The notes: generated from the letters alone by a model not told the origin. Shown: positions 38,272 through 48,817, numbered from the stretch's first letter. The stretch: 64,000 bases of DNA from Mycolicibacterium boenickei (GCF_010731295.1 NZ_AP022579.1:5332001-5396000), one strand, 5' to 3'. Program-made: numbers and translations.

Positions 38272-39735
38272 TCACAGTGCGGCCCTGGCCGCCCGCAACC
38301 GCGTCAGGCTGCGGTCGGCGCCCAGCAGTTCCATCGACTCGAACAGCGGCGGGCTGATCGTCGCGCCCGTGACGGCGACCCGGATGGGTCCGAACGCCTT
38401 ACGGGGCTTGAGCTCAAGACCGTCCAGGAGCGCCGTCTTGAGCGCTGCCTCGATGTTGGCGGTGTTCCACTCCCCGACGCCCTCCAAGGCGCTCAGAGCG
38501 GCATCCAGGACCGGCGCGGCCTCTTCCCGCAGTTCCTTGGCGGCGGCTTTCTCGTCGATCTCGTAGGAGCCGTCGTCGAAGAACTTCAGCAGTCCCCACG
38601 CATCGCCGAGCACGACGATGCGGGTCTGGATCAGCGCCGCGGCTTCGGCGAATGCGGCGTCGTCCAAACCGGTGTCGTGGCCGTGGGCGTCGAGATAGGC
38701 GCGCAGGCGGGCGGTGAAATCCTCGGGCGTCAGCAGCCGGATGTGCTCGGCGTTGATCGCGTCGGCCTTCTTCTGGTCGAACCGAGCCGGGTTGGAGTTG
38801 ACGTTGGCCACATCGAAAGCGGCCACCATCTCGTCGAGGCTGAACACGTCGTGGTCGTCGGCGATGCCCCAGCCCAGCAGCGCCAGGTAATTCAGCAGTC
38901 CTTCGGGCAGGAAGCCGCGGTCGCGGTGCAGGAACAGATTCGACTGAGGATCGCGCTTGGACAGCTTCTTGTTGCCCTCGCCGAGAACGCTTGGCAAATG
39001 AGCGAATTCAGGAACGCGCTCGGCAACGCCGATCCGCATCAGCGCCCGGTACAGGGCGATCTGCCGCGGCGTCGAGGGCATGATGTCCTCGCCGCGCAAC
39101 ACGTGGGTGATCTTCATCAGCGCGTCGTCGACCGGATTGACCAAGGTGTACAACGGATCTCCGTTGGCACGCGTGATCGCGAAATCCGGTACCGAGCCGG
39201 CCGGGAAGCTCACCGGCCCACGCACCAGATCGGTCCAGCCGAGGTCCTCGTCGGGCATCCGCAAGCGCAACACGGGCTTACGCCCTTCGTCGGCAAAGGC
39301 CTTGCGCTGCTCGTCGGTCAGGTCGCGGTCGTAGTTGTCGTATCCGAGTTTGGGGTTCCGGCCGGCCGCCACATGCCGCGCCTCGACCTCCTCCGGCGTC
39401 GAATAGGCCTCGTAGACCTCGCCGGCCTCGAGCAGCCGCGCGATCACGTCACGGTAGATCTCGCTGCGCTGCGACTGCCGGTACGGCTCGTACGGGCCGC
39501 CGACCTCAGGGCCTTCGTCCCAGTCCAGACCCAGCCACCGCAGGGCATCGAGGATCGCGGCGTAGCTCTCGTCGCTGTCGCGCGCGGCGTCGGTGTCCTC
39601 GATACGGAAGACGAACGATCCCCCGGTGTGCCGGGCGTAGGCCCAGTTGAACAGCGCGGTCCGCACCAACCCGACGTGCGGGGTTCCGGTCGGCGACGGG
39701 CAGAACCTCACCCTGACAGTTGAATCGGTCATCAT
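38272..39735 (-). CDS. gltX: Glutamyl-tRNA synthetase
   Basis: GltX attaches glutamate to tRNA-Glu and, in organisms without GlnRS, also to tRNA-Gln. The 487-residue class I enzyme shows the HIGH-type motif [18 protein letters not shown] at residues ~12-29 and the KMSKS-type motif KKLSKRDPQ near residue 255. Two adjacent ATGs (39735 and 39732) can serve as start; both overlap the stop of the FAH gene. Two of its substrate tRNAs are encoded just downstream. Confidence 0.97.
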   Translation of the reverse strand: MMTDSTVRVRFCPSPTGTPHVGLVRTALFNWAYARHTGGSFVFRIEDTDAARDSDESYAAILDALRWLGLDWDEGPEVGGPYEPYRQSQRSEIYRDVIARLLEAGEVYEAYSTPEEVEARHVAAGRNPKLGYDNYDRDLTDEQRKAFADEGRKPVLRLRMPDEDLGWTDLVRGPVSFPAGSVPDFAITRANGDPLYTLVNPVDDALMKITHVLRGEDIMPSTPRQIALYRALMRIGVAERVPEFAHLPSVLGEGNKKLSKRDPQSNLFLHRDRGFLPEGLLNYLALLGWGIADDHDVFSLDEMVAAFDVANVNSNPARFDQKKADAINAEHIRLLTPEDFTARLRAYLDAHGHDTGLDDAAFAEAAALIQTRIVVLGDAWGLLKFFDDGSYEIDEKAAAKELREEAAPVLDAALSALEGVGEWNTANIEAALKTALLDGLELKPRKAFGPIRVAVTGATISPPLFESMELLGADRSLTRLRAARAAL

Positions 39736-40508
39736 TTTCCTTTACGCACAACGGGATTGGTGAGGGTGCCGATGCCCTCGACGGTGACGCTCACGGTGTC
39801 CCCGTCTTCGATGGGGCCGACGCCTTCGGGGGTTCCGGTGAGGATCAGGTCGCCCGGCAGCAGCGTCATCACCGCCGAGACCCACTCGACGATGGCCCCG
39901 ATGTCGTGGATCATCAGCGAGGTCCGGCTGAGCTGTCGCACTTCGCCGTTCACCTCGGTGCGGATCTCCAGGTCGGAGGGGTCGAGGTCGTTGACGATCC
40001 ACGGGCCCACCGGGCAGAAGGTGTCATGGCCCTTGGCCCGCATCCACTGGCCGTCCTTGGCCTGCTGATCGCGCGCCGAGATGTCGTTGGCGATGGTGTA
40101 GCCCAGGATGTTCTCGGCCGCGCGCGCGGCGGGCACGTCCTTGCAGGGCCGCCCGATGACGATCGCAAGCTCGCCCTCGTGGTGCACGGGATTGGCGTCG
40201 GCCGGCAGCTGGATCGGCACGTTGGGGCCGATGATCGCGGTATTGGGTTTGAGGAAGATCACCGGGTCCTCCGGGGCTACCGCGCCCATCTCCGCGGCGT
40301 GGGCCTCGTAGTTCTTCCCCATGCAGACGACCTTGCTGGCCAGGATGGGTGCCAGCAGACGGACGTCGGCCAGCGGCCAGCTCCGTCCGGTGAAGTTGGG
40401 GTTGCCGAACGGATGCTCGGCGATCTCTTTGCAGACGGCATCGGGGCCGTCGCCTTCGACACTGACGAAAGCGACGCCGTCGGGACTGGCGATTCGACCT
40501 AAGCGCAT
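39732..40508 (-). CDS. Fumarylacetoacetate hydrolase-family protein
   Basis: FAH-family enzymes hydrolyse or decarboxylate beta-dicarbonyl compounds; members include oxaloacetate decarboxylases and catechol-pathway enzymes. The 258-residue protein has the core metal site [14 protein letters not shown] (~residue 110), NDISARDQQ and the end motif [10 protein letters not shown]. It is coupled to gltX by a short overlap, a conserved but functionally unexplained mycobacterial pairing (Rv2993c). The substrate is not assignable. Confidence 0.9.
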   Translation of the reverse strand: MRLGRIASPDGVAFVSVEGDGPDAVCKEIAEHPFGNPNFTGRSWPLADVRLLAPILASKVVCMGKNYEAHAAEMGAVAPEDPVIFLKPNTAIIGPNVPIQLPADANPVHHEGELAIVIGRPCKDVPAARAAENILGYTIANDISARDQQAKDGQWMRAKGHDTFCPVGPWIVNDLDPSDLEIRTEVNGEVRQLSRTSLMIHDIGAIVEWVSAVMTLLPGDLILTGTPEGVGPIEDGDTVSVTVEGIGTLTNPVVRKGK

Positions 40509-40568
40509 TTTGACCAGGGTAGTGCGCAGCGTCTTGTCACCAGCGTCGACGCCTCCGGTCCGGTCCGG

Positions 40569-41753
40569 TCAGTCTCCGGCGAACGCCGCGGCCAGGAAGG
40601 GTGTGGAGTCCGGAACCGAGGCCAGCACGGTGCCCGAGTGATCCTCGTCGGGATAGATCTTGAGTGTGACGTCCTGCCCGTTGGCGCGTAGCTGATCGGC
40701 GAGCTGCTGCGACATGTTCGGCGGCACATCACGGTCCAGCAGCCCGACGCCGAGGAAGATCGGCCGGTCGTACCCGCTGGTCGGCGTTCCCATGTAGGCG
40801 TCGAGCGCTTCGGCGAGGCCGGGCCGGGTGGCCAACGGCGCGCGGAAGTACGCCGTCGGCGTCAGACCGGCGAGCTGCTGATCGAGGGCCGGCTTGCACA
40901 GCGTCTCGGCCTTGTCGACCGCGTCCAGCCCGACCGGGGTGAGCACGCTGTCGACGTCGAGGTCGGGGCGTGCCTCGCGCAACCCGGCGAGGATGTAGCC
41001 GGTGTAGCTGTTGGCCGCGGGCCCCAGATTCGGCGGCAGCGACATATCGGGCCCGGACTGTTCGACGATGCTCTGGACATTGAAGGGCGTCCCGGTGGCC
41101 ACCACGCCGCGATAGTCCCGACCGGTCCCCCGGCTGAACTCGGTGGCCCAGCGCGCGCTGTTGACCGCCGCCCCGCCGCCCTGGGACTGGCCGACGATGG
41201 CCCACTTCGGCGACAACGGCAGATCCATGTGGTGCATCGCGATCACCGAGTCGACGACGCTGTGGGCGGTGGCCACGCTGTTGAGGTAGCTCATCAGTCC
41301 CGGCGTGCCCAGCCCGGCGTAGTCGGAGCCGACGACGGCGTAGCCCTGGTCGAGCCAGTGCGTCAGATACTCGGCATCCCGCGCGCTGCGGGGCTGCGCC
41401 GACGGTGCGCAGTCGTCACCGAGCCCGACGGTGCCGTGCGCCCAGGCGATGGTCGGCCAGCCACCCTCGGGGGCCTGGCCGTGCGGGATGAACACCACGG
41501 CGGTGCTGAGCGCGGCCGCATCATGTTGATCGACAGTCGAATAGAGGATGCGGTAGGCACCGGCCGCACCCGGCACCGACAGCGCGGGATCCAGCGGGAC
41601 CGTCTCGATCAGGGTGCCCGGCACCGGAATCGGCGCGGTGTAATCGCGAGCATCAAGGCCGGACCAGTTCGGCGCGGCCGCCGACGCGGTCGGTGCCGCC
41701 ACGAGTCCACACATCAGCAAAACGGTTGTCGCAAACCACAACTTCACGATCAC
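40569..41753 (-). CDS. Secreted lipase/esterase, LIP (secretory lipase) family
   Basis: This 394-residue protein has a cleavable signal peptide (WFATTVLLMCGLVAAPTASA) and an alpha/beta-hydrolase fold of the secretory lipase family: oxyanion region AWAHGTVG, nucleophile elbow IVGQSQGGGAA, acid in LLDRDVPP and His in DEDHSGT. It probably acts on lipid esters outside the cell. It has no counterpart at this point of M. tuberculosis that I recall. It is divergent from the MFS gene over a palindrome-bearing region of 79 bases. Confidence 0.88.
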   Translation of the reverse strand: MIVKLWFATTVLLMCGLVAAPTASAAAPNWSGLDARDYTAPIPVPGTLIETVPLDPALSVPGAAGAYRILYSTVDQHDAAALSTAVVFIPHGQAPEGGWPTIAWAHGTVGLGDDCAPSAQPRSARDAEYLTHWLDQGYAVVGSDYAGLGTPGLMSYLNSVATAHSVVDSVIAMHHMDLPLSPKWAIVGQSQGGGAAVNSARWATEFSRGTGRDYRGVVATGTPFNVQSIVEQSGPDMSLPPNLGPAANSYTGYILAGLREARPDLDVDSVLTPVGLDAVDKAETLCKPALDQQLAGLTPTAYFRAPLATRPGLAEALDAYMGTPTSGYDRPIFLGVGLLDRDVPPNMSQQLADQLRANGQDVTLKIYPDEDHSGTVLASVPDSTPFLAAAFAGD

Positions 41754-41773
41754 AGCCTAGGACAGCCCGCAGC

Positions 41774-41813
41774 TGTCTCATATATTGGAATTGAAGTTCA
41801 ATATCTTGAGACA
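41774..41813. promoter_or_regulatory. Nested inverted repeats in the lipase/MFS divergent promoter
   Basis: TGTCTCA (41774-41780) pairs with TGAGACA (41807-41813), and inside them ATATTG (41782) pairs with CAATAT (ending 41804), forming a 40-base A/T-rich interrupted palindrome with a one-base offset. It lies between start codons at 41753 and 41833. It is a candidate operator for an unlinked regulator. Confidence 0.5.
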
Positions 41814-41832
41814 TCCGTGACACGATGCAGGC

Positions 41833-43032
41833 ATGCCGGTTTCGTCGATCAGCACGTTTCGCCGTTGGTCGATGTTGGCGATCGCCCTGACTGCGACCAC
41901 ATGTGCCAACGTCTTCATCAACGGTGCGGCGTTCCTCATCCCCACCCTGCACGCCGAGCGCGGCCTGGATCTGGCCAAGGCCGGCCTGTTGTCGTCGATG
42001 CCGAGCTTCGGGCTGGTACTCACGCTGATCGCCTGGGGGTACATCGTCGACCGGGTCGGCGAACGGATCGTGCTCACCGTGGGTTCCGCGCTGACCGCCG
42101 CGGCGGCGTTCGGGGCCGCGACCGCCGATTCCCTGCCTGCGGTCGGGATCTTTCTGCTCCTCGGCGGAATGGCCGCGGCCAGTAGCAATTCGGCGAGCGG
42201 ACGGGTCGTGGTCGGTTGGTTCCCACCCGAACAGCGTGGCCTGGCAATGGGAATCCGGCAGACGGCAACGCCCCTGGGTGTCGGCTTGGGCGCGCTGGTG
42301 ATTCCGCGTCTGGCCGAATCACACGGGGTGGCAATCGCATTGCTGTTCCCCGCGATCGTGTGTGTGCTGTCGGCGGTGATCTGCGCTGTGGGAGTGCTGG
42401 ATCCGCCACGGCCGCCGCGCCACGAGGCTCCGGCCGAACACCTGGCCAACCCGTACCGGGGCTCAAACGTGTTGTGGCGCATCCACGCGGTGTCGGTGCT
42501 GCTGGTGGTGCCTCAGGGCATGGTGTGGACGTTCACGCTGGTGTGGTTGATGAGCGACCGGGGCTGGTCCGCGGCATCGGCCGGCACGCTGGTGACCGTC
42601 GCTCAATTGTTGGGTGCGGCAGGGCGGATCGCTGCGGGCCGCTGGTCCGATGTCATCGGGCAGCGGCTGCGACCGATCCGGACGATCGCCTTGGCAGCCG
42701 CAGCGACGATGGGGCTACTGGCACTGACCGACTGGCTGGACTCGCCGATCAGTGTCGCCCTGATCGTGATCGCCTCGGTGATCACGGTGTCGGACAACGG
42801 TTTGGCGTTCACGGCGATCGCTGAGATCGCAGGCCCGTTCTGGAGCGGGCGCGCCCTGGGCACCCAGAACACCAGCCAGCACCTCGCGACCGCCAGTTCC
42901 GCGCCGTTGTTCGGTGCACTGATCGGGGTGGCGGGCTACCCGGTGGCGTTCGCGGTCTGTGCGTTGTTGCCGTTGATCGCGGTGCCGCTGGTGCCGGCCG
43001 ATCCGGTGCGCGTAGAGCAATCAGCTCACTGA
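41833..43032 (+). CDS. Major facilitator superfamily transporter
   Basis: This 399-residue membrane protein has about 12 hydrophobic segments and the loop 2-3 motif GYIVDRVGERIVLTVG typical of MFS carriers. It matches Rv2994 by position (between the FAH gene and leuB). The substrate cannot be told; drug or small organic acid export are both possible. It ends two bases before the convergent DHFR-like gene. Confidence 0.9.
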   Translation: MPVSSISTFRRWSMLAIALTATTCANVFINGAAFLIPTLHAERGLDLAKAGLLSSMPSFGLVLTLIAWGYIVDRVGERIVLTVGSALTAAAAFGAATADSLPAVGIFLLLGGMAAASSNSASGRVVVGWFPPEQRGLAMGIRQTATPLGVGLGALVIPRLAESHGVAIALLFPAIVCVLSAVICAVGVLDPPRPPRHEAPAEHLANPYRGSNVLWRIHAVSVLLVVPQGMVWTFTLVWLMSDRGWSAASAGTLVTVAQLLGAAGRIAAGRWSDVIGQRLRPIRTIALAAAATMGLLALTDWLDSPISVALIVIASVITVSDNGLAFTAIAEIAGPFWSGRALGTQNTSQHLATASSAPLFGALIGVAGYPVAFAVCALLPLIAVPLVPADPVRVEQSAH

Positions 43033-43034
43033 TC

Positions 43035-43646
43035 TCACTCGCTCATGTCCCCCGTCCCTGGCACGCCGTCGGCAAGGCCGTACTGCAGGTAGACAATCCC
43101 GTTCGGGCTGGCCACCGGTGGTTGCAGCAGGGTGACATTGGTGGGCACCGAACCGCCGTCGAACACCTTCTTGCCCTCGCCCAGCATGATCGGGTGCACC
43201 CACAGGTCGATGCGATCAAAGAGCTTCTCGTACAGGAGCGTCTGGACCAGGTTCAGGCTGCCGACGACCTTGACATGTTCATGCCGGTCCCTGATCTCGC
43301 GCACGGCGGCAACAAGATCCGGGCCCACCCGTTCGGAACCCGCCCACGAGAGATCAGGCGTGCCGCGGGACGCGACGTACTTCGGGATGCGGTTGAACAG
43401 CGTGCCGAATTCATCGGTCTGGTGCGGCCAGTAGGCGGCGAAGATGTCGTACGTCCGGCGGCCGAGCAGGAGTGCGTCGGCACCCTCGTACGCAGCGCCG
43501 ACCTGTGCGCCCGAGACCTCGTCGATCAGCGGGGCCTGCCAGCCGCCGAACGAGAACCCGTCGGGGTCCTCGTCAGGGCCGCCCGGCGCCTGCGCGACGA
43601 GGTCGAGGGTCGCGAACAGTTCGATTTCGATGAGTCCCATGCCCAT
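43035..43646 (-). CDS. Dihydrofolate reductase-fold (RibD C-terminal-like) protein
   Basis: This 203-residue protein is of the DHFR/RibD_C superfamily: GADALLLGRRTYDIFAAYWP, KVVGSLNLVQTLL and DLWVHPIMLGEGKKVF are characteristic of the small stand-alone DHFR-like proteins found in actinobacteria. NADPH-dependent reduction of an unknown substrate is likely; folate activity is not implied. Either ATG 43646 or ATG 43640 could start it. It lies downstream of leuB, separated by a large hairpin. Confidence 0.85.
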   Translation of the reverse strand: MGMGLIEIELFATLDLVAQAPGGPDEDPDGFSFGGWQAPLIDEVSGAQVGAAYEGADALLLGRRTYDIFAAYWPHQTDEFGTLFNRIPKYVASRGTPDLSWAGSERVGPDLVAAVREIRDRHEHVKVVGSLNLVQTLLYEKLFDRIDLWVHPIMLGEGKKVFDGGSVPTNVTLLQPPVASPNGIVYLQYGLADGVPGTGDMSE

Positions 43647-43683
43647 ACCGACCAGTGGGCGTTCGCAAACTCATCGCTCGGCG

Positions 43684-43743
43684 ATCGACTCTGCGTCCAG
43701 GGCGCAAAAATGCGAAAAATCACGCCCTCAACGCAGAGTCGAT
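43684..43743 (-). terminator. Long hairpin 15 bases after the leuB stop
   Basis: Perfect 13-base arms ATCGACTCTGCGT (43684-43696) and ACGCAGAGTCGAT (43731-43743) enclose an inner stem AGGGCG (43699) / CGCCCT (43723) and an A-rich loop. There is no U tract after it on either strand. Its place directly after leuB suggests a non-canonical terminator or 3'-end stabiliser; a dispersed palindromic repeat is also possible. Confidence 0.65.
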
Positions 43744-43758
43744 GCCACAAGCGAAGAA

Positions 43759-44769
43759 CTACAGCAGCGACAGGATGCGCTCGCCGACCTCGCTGGTCGA
43801 GAGCTTCGCGTCGCCGCGGGTGGCCAGGTGCTCGCCGACGGCCTTGTCGACCCGCGCCGCCGCCTCGGTTTCACCGAGGTGGGTCAGCAGCAGCGCCACG
43901 CTCATCACCGCGGCGGTGGGATCGGCGATCCCCTGCCCGGCGATGTCGGGTGCGCTGCCGTGCACGGGCTCGAACATCGACGGGTTGGTACCCGTCGCAT
44001 CGATGTTGCCGCTCGCGGCCAGGCCGATACCGCCGGAGACCGCGGCCGCCAGGTCGGTGATGATGTCGCCGAACAGGTTGTCGGTGACGATCACGTCGAA
44101 CCGGCCGGGGTCGGTGACCATGTGGATGGTGGCGGCATCGATGTGCTGGTAAGCCGTCTCGACGTCGGGGTAGTCCGCGCCGATCTCATCGACGGTGCGC
44201 TTCCACAGCGATCCGGCGAAGGCCAGCACGTTGTTCTTGTGCACCAGGGTGAGGTGCTTGCGCCGCGCCCGGGCTTTCTCGAACGCGTAACGCACCACTC
44301 GCTCCACCCCGAACCGGGTGTTGGTGGACACCTCGGTGGCAACCTCGTGCGGGGTGCCGACGCGGATCGCGCCGCCGGTGCCGGTGTAGGGACCTTCGGT
44401 GCCCTCGCGCACCACCACGAAGTCGATCTCCGGGTTGCCGGCCAGCGGGCTGGAAACCCCGGCGAACAACTTCGACGGCCGCAGGTTCACGTGGTGGTCC
44501 AACGCGAACCGCATGTTGAGCAACAGGCCACGCTCGAGCACACCACTCGGGACCGAAGGATCACCGATGGCGCCCAACAGGATTGCGTCGTAGCCCTTGA
44601 GCTCGTCGACGAATCCCTCGGGCAGGGTCTCCCCCGTCGCGTGGTAACGCCGCGCGCCCAGGTCGTATTCGGTCCGGTCGACACCGGGCAAGACCGCGTC
44701 GAGCACCTTCAGTGCCTCGGCGATGACCTCCGGGCCGATGCCGTCACCGGCGATGACAGCGAGTTTCAT
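43759..44769 (-). CDS. leuB: 3-isopropylmalate dehydrogenase
   Basis: LeuB oxidises and decarboxylates 3-isopropylmalate in leucine synthesis. The 336-residue protein begins [19 protein letters not shown] and has the metal/substrate motif [20 protein letters not shown] near residue 230. The gene overlaps the stop of serA by four bases (ATGA), so the two are coupled. It lies apart from leuCD, as in M. tuberculosis. Confidence 0.97.
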   Translation of the reverse strand: MKLAVIAGDGIGPEVIAEALKVLDAVLPGVDRTEYDLGARRYHATGETLPEGFVDELKGYDAILLGAIGDPSVPSGVLERGLLLNMRFALDHHVNLRPSKLFAGVSSPLAGNPEIDFVVVREGTEGPYTGTGGAIRVGTPHEVATEVSTNTRFGVERVVRYAFEKARARRKHLTLVHKNNVLAFAGSLWKRTVDEIGADYPDVETAYQHIDAATIHMVTDPGRFDVIVTDNLFGDIITDLAAAVSGGIGLAASGNIDATGTNPSMFEPVHGSAPDIAGQGIADPTAAVMSVALLLTHLGETEAAARVDKAVGEHLATRGDAKLSTSEVGERILSLL

Positions 44770-46352
44770 GACAGGTCGACCACTTCCAGCGTCGTGGCGT
44801 CAACCGCGGCGGAGATCGCGGAGCGGACGTCCTCGGGCACATCGGTATCCAGCCGCAGCATCACGATGGCGCTGTCACCGTCGACGTCCTGGCTCAGCTG
44901 CGCGGCCAAGATGTTGACGTTCGCCCCGCCCAGCAGGGTGCCGATCTTGCCGAGGGCGCCCGGCTGATCGTTGTAGTGGACGATGAGGTTGTACCCCTCG
45001 GCGCGCAGGTCGAAGTTGCGCCCGTTGATCTGGACGATCTTCTCCACCAGCTGCGGGCCGCTCAAGGTGCCTGCCACGTTCAGCGCGCTGCCGTCGGCAT
45101 GCACGACGCGCACATCGACCACGCTGCGGTGGTTGGGACTCTCGGTGGCGGTGCTGATCTCGGAGGCCACGCCACGGTCGGCGGCCAACGTCGGCGCGTT
45201 GACGAACGTCACCTGCTCGTCGACCACGGCGGAGAACAGCCCCCGCAGCGCCGACAACCGCAGGATCTCAACATCTTCCGACGCCAGCTCGCCACGTGCC
45301 TGCACGGTCAGCGACACCGGAGCCGCATCCGACAGGGCACCGGCCAGCAGACCGAGCTTGCGCACCAGGTCCAGCCAGGGCGCCACCTCTTCGCCGACGG
45401 CTCCGCCGCCCACGTTGACGGCGTCCGGCACGAACTCACCCGCCAGGGCGAGCTTCACGCTGGCGGCCACGTCAGTTCCGGCCCGGTCCTGCGCCTCGGC
45501 GGTCGAGGCACCCAGGTGCGGGGTCACGACGACCTGGGGCAGCTCGAACAGCGGACTGTCGGTGCACGGTTCGGTCGAGAAGACGTCCAGACCGGCGGCA
45601 CGCACGTGGCCGCTGGTGATCGCGTCGGCCAGGGCCTGCTCATCGATCAGGCCACCGCGGGCGGCGTTGACGATGATGACGCCCGGCTTGGTCTTGGCCA
45701 GGTTCTCCTTGCCGAGCAGACCGGCGGTCTCTTTGGTCTTGGGCAGGTGCACCGAGATGAAGTCGGCGCGGCCGAGCAGCTCGTCCAGCGGCAGCAACTC
45801 GATACCGAGCTGGGCGGCGCGGGCCTGCGAGACGTAGGGGTCGTAGGCCACGATGTGCGCGCCGAAGGCGGCCAGACGCTGGGCGACCAGCTGTCCGATG
45901 CGGCCAAGGCCGACGACGCCGACGGTCTTGTCGAAGATCTCGACGCCGGAGAACGACGACCGCTTCCAGGTGTGCTCGCGCAGGGTCGCGTCGGCCGCGG
46001 GGATCTGCCGGGCGGTGGCCAGCAGCAGGGCCAGGGCGTGCTCGGCAGCGCTGTGGATGTTGGAGGTCGGCGCGTTGACCACGAGCACTCCGCGGGCGGT
46101 CGCGGCGTCGACGTCGACATTGTCCAGGCCGACGCCCGCGCGGGCGACGATCTTGAGTTTGGGGGCCGCGGCGATGACCTCGGCGTCCACCGTGGTGGCG
46201 GAACGCACCAGGAGCGCATCGGCTTCGGGCACGGCAGCGAGCAGCTTCTCGCGGTCCGGACCGTCGACCCACCTGACCTCTACCTGGTCACCGAGGGCGG
46301 CGACGGTCGATTCCGCGAGCTTGTCGGCAATCAAAACAACGGGAAGACTCAC
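44766..46352 (-). CDS. serA: D-3-phosphoglycerate dehydrogenase
   Basis: SerA starts serine synthesis from 3-phosphoglycerate. The 528-residue long-form enzyme has substrate and NAD domains ([18 protein letters not shown] around residue 150), an intervening domain and a C-terminal ACT domain that senses serine ([19 protein letters not shown]). The catalytic His lies in [13 protein letters not shown]. Operon with leuB is conserved in mycobacteria (Rv2996c-Rv2995c). Confidence 0.97.
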   Translation of the reverse strand: MSLPVVLIADKLAESTVAALGDQVEVRWVDGPDREKLLAAVPEADALLVRSATTVDAEVIAAAPKLKIVARAGVGLDNVDVDAATARGVLVVNAPTSNIHSAAEHALALLLATARQIPAADATLREHTWKRSSFSGVEIFDKTVGVVGLGRIGQLVAQRLAAFGAHIVAYDPYVSQARAAQLGIELLPLDELLGRADFISVHLPKTKETAGLLGKENLAKTKPGVIIVNAARGGLIDEQALADAITSGHVRAAGLDVFSTEPCTDSPLFELPQVVVTPHLGASTAEAQDRAGTDVAASVKLALAGEFVPDAVNVGGGAVGEEVAPWLDLVRKLGLLAGALSDAAPVSLTVQARGELASEDVEILRLSALRGLFSAVVDEQVTFVNAPTLAADRGVASEISTATESPNHRSVVDVRVVHADGSALNVAGTLSGPQLVEKIVQINGRNFDLRAEGYNLIVHYNDQPGALGKIGTLLGGANVNILAAQLSQDVDGDSAIVMLRLDTDVPEDVRSAISAAVDATTLEVVDLS

Positions 46353-46411
46353 GCGGACAGCCTAGTGTGTGGGCCCTACCACAGCCGAACCGCGTGCGGT
46401 GTACTGGTGGC

Positions 46412-47842
46412 GTGGACGTCACAATCGTCGGCAGCGGCCCCAACGGTCTGTCCGCCGCCGTCATCTGCGCCCGAGCCGGATTGTCGGTACGTGTCATCGA
46501 AGCACAGCCCACCCCTGGTGGCGGCGCGCGCACCCTGCCCGACCCGGAGTTCCCCGGCGTCGGCCACGACATCTGTTCGGCGGTCCACCCGCTGGCGCTG
46601 GCGTCGCCGTTCTTCGCGGCCTACGACCTGCAGGCGCGTGGCGTCGAGCTGGCCGTCCCCGACATCTCCTATGCCAGCCCACTGATCGACCGGCCCGCCG
46701 CGGTGGGCTACCGCGACATCGAGCGCACCTGCGCCGAATTGGAATCCGGCGATTCCTGGCGACGGCTGCTCGGCCCGCTGGCCGCCGACTGCGACGGCGT
46801 GGTCGGACTCATCCTCGGCGACAAGCGGTCGGTACCGCCCTCGCTGGGCGCAGCCGTCCGCGTCGCACCCCGGCTCCTGGCCCAGGGCACCCCGCTGTGG
46901 CGGACACTGGCGGGTGAGGACGCCCGGGCACTGTTCAGCGGCGTTGCCGCCCATACGATTTCGACGATGCCGTCCTTGGTTTCCGGAGGCGCCGGGTTGA
47001 TGCTGGCGACACTGGGCCATGCCGTGGGCTGGCCGATCCCGATCGGCGGGTCCCAGGCCATCCCCGACGCTCTGCTCGCCGATCTCACCGCGCACGGCGG
47101 TGAACTGGTGCTCGGGCACGAGGTCACCGAACCACCGTCGGGCGTGGTCATCTACGACACCGCACCCACGGCCCTGCTGGCCATCTACGGCAAGGCCCTG
47201 CCGCCGCGGTATGCCCGGGCGTTGAGTCGCTACACGTACGGGCCGGGCGTGGCGAAGGTCGATTTCGTGTTGAGCGGCGAGATCCCCTGGCGTGACCCAC
47301 GTCTGGCCCAGGCGCCGACTCTGCATCTCGGTGGTAGCCGCGCGCAGATGGCACTGGCCGAGTCCGAGATCGCCGCGGGGCGCCACGCCGAATGGCCGAT
47401 GGTGCTGGCCGCACTCCCCCACATCGCCGACCCGACCCGTATCGACGACGCCGGTCGCCGCCCGTTGTGGACCTACGTCCACGTGCCCAACAACTCCACG
47501 CTCGACCTGGCCGAGAGCGTCACGGCGATCATCGAACGATTCGCGCCGGGCTTCCGCGATCTGGTGGTCGGAGTGCGCAGCGTGCCCGCGTCGCGGATGG
47601 ACGAGCACAACGCCAATCTGGTCGGCGGCGACATCGGCGTTGGCGGCAACAACATGGCGAGTGCGCTGCTGGGCCCCACACCGCGGTTCGACCCCTGGAC
47701 CACACCGATCCCCAAGGCCTACCTGTGCTCGTCGGCCACTCCACCTGGCGGCGGCGTGCACGGGATGGCCGGCTTCTACGCGGCCCGCACCGTGCTGAAA
47801 CGCGAGTTCGGCATCACGGATCTGCCTAAGCTGGCGCCATGA
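46412..47842 (+). CDS. FAD-dependent NAD(P)-like oxidoreductase (phytoene desaturase-type)
   Basis: This 476-residue flavoprotein opens with the dinucleotide motif DVTIVGSGPNGLSAAVICARAG truncated here at the GTG start, and has the C-terminal FAD motif around PPGGGVHGMAGFYAA, as in CrtI-like amine oxidases. It matches Rv2997. The substrate is unknown; carotenoid activity should not be assumed. GTG 46412 is chosen because the fold begins there. Its stop overlaps the wrbA start (ATGA). Confidence 0.87.
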   Translation: MDVTIVGSGPNGLSAAVICARAGLSVRVIEAQPTPGGGARTLPDPEFPGVGHDICSAVHPLALASPFFAAYDLQARGVELAVPDISYASPLIDRPAAVGYRDIERTCAELESGDSWRRLLGPLAADCDGVVGLILGDKRSVPPSLGAAVRVAPRLLAQGTPLWRTLAGEDARALFSGVAAHTISTMPSLVSGGAGLMLATLGHAVGWPIPIGGSQAIPDALLADLTAHGGELVLGHEVTEPPSGVVIYDTAPTALLAIYGKALPPRYARALSRYTYGPGVAKVDFVLSGEIPWRDPRLAQAPTLHLGGSRAQMALAESEIAAGRHAEWPMVLAALPHIADPTRIDDAGRRPLWTYVHVPNNSTLDLAESVTAIIERFAPGFRDLVVGVRSVPASRMDEHNANLVGGDIGVGGNNMASALLGPTPRFDPWTTPIPKAYLCSSATPPGGGVHGMAGFYAARTVLKREFGITDLPKLAP

Positions 47843-48441
47843 CCCAGCCCAAGGTAGCCGTCATCTATTACTCCGCGACCGGACACGGCACGCACATGGC
47901 CCAGCGCGTCACCGCCACCGCGGAGGCCGCCGGCGCCGAGGTGCGGTTGCGGCCCGTCGCCGAGACCGCCGATCCGGCGTCCTTCGCCCACAATCCGGCG
48001 TGGACCGCGAATTACGAAGCCACCAAAGATCTTCCGAGCGCGACCGGTGACGACATCGTCTGGGCCGACGCGGTGATCTTCGGCTCCCCCACCCGGTTCG
48101 GTTCTGTCGCATCACAATTGCGCGCATTTCTCGATTCGCTCGGTGGCCTGTGGTCGCAGGGCAAGCTCGCCGACAAGGTCTACGCCGGGTTCACCTCGAC
48201 CAACACCGCTCATGGCGGTCAGGAGACCACGCTGCTGACGCTCTACGTGACGCTGATGCACTGGGGCGGGATCATCGTGCCGCCCGGCTACACGGAGCCG
48301 CTCAAGTTCGCCGACGGCAACCCGTACGGCGCGAGCCTGCTGGCCAACCACGACAACATCAACGAGTTCGACGACACCACCTACGACGCGCTGGATCATC
48401 TGGCCCGGCGGGTGGTGAGTGTGGCTGCGCGGCTGGGCTGA
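47839..48441 (+). CDS. wrbA: NAD(P)H:quinone oxidoreductase, WrbA type
   Basis: WrbA is an FMN enzyme that reduces quinones by two electrons, limiting radical formation. The 200-residue flavodoxin-like protein has the FMN phosphate loop YYSATGHGTHMA at residues ~9-20, the GSPTRFGSVASQ segment, and a C-terminal HL..LARRV stretch. It is translationally coupled to the FAD oxidoreductase upstream, so the two may share a redox task. Confidence 0.93.
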   Translation: MTQPKVAVIYYSATGHGTHMAQRVTATAEAAGAEVRLRPVAETADPASFAHNPAWTANYEATKDLPSATGDDIVWADAVIFGSPTRFGSVASQLRAFLDSLGGLWSQGKLADKVYAGFTSTNTAHGGQETTLLTLYVTLMHWGGIIVPPGYTEPLKFADGNPYGASLLANHDNINEFDDTTYDALDHLARRVVSVAARLG

Positions 48442-48547
48442 CAAGGCCAACGCGATCGCCTGATTCGCGCATTGGGGCCAGGCCGAGATGTTCTGCGCTC
48501 TACAGTCGAGTTGGTCAGCCTTGAATTCAACTCGAGGGGGTGCCGAG

Positions 48548-48817
48548 GTGTCGACTCGATTTTGGCGGCAAGTGGCGGCCGCCTGCGGAACGGCCATCGT
48601 GCTGGTGGCGGTGGTGTCATGCGGCTCGGGGAAACCCATGCAGAAGATCGAAGAAGACGTCACCATCCCGCAGATGACGATCGGCGAGACGATCACGGGT
48701 CAGCCGGAGGCGCCGGCCGGCGATACGGAGACCCCGACGGTGCCGCCGACCAGTCCCGAGACGCCGAAGGCCACCCCGCCGATCACGACGCCGCCGCAGG
48801 TCGCCGTTCCGCACTGA
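48548..48817 (+). CDS. Small Pro/Thr-rich putative lipoprotein
   Basis: This protein of 89 residues is of unknown function. A GTG start at 48548 gives a signal peptide with lipobox VAVVSCGSG (Cys ~25), then a tail of the TPTVPPTSPETPKATPP type. GAGGGGG upstream may act as ribosome site. An earlier in-frame ATG at 48488 would give an unnatural N-terminus before the signal. It resembles the small lipoprotein at 23583 in layout but not in sequence. Confidence 0.65.
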   Translation: MSTRFWRQVAAACGTAIVLVAVVSCGSGKPMQKIEEDVTIPQMTIGETITGQPEAPAGDTETPTVPPTSPETPKATPPITTPPQVAVPH

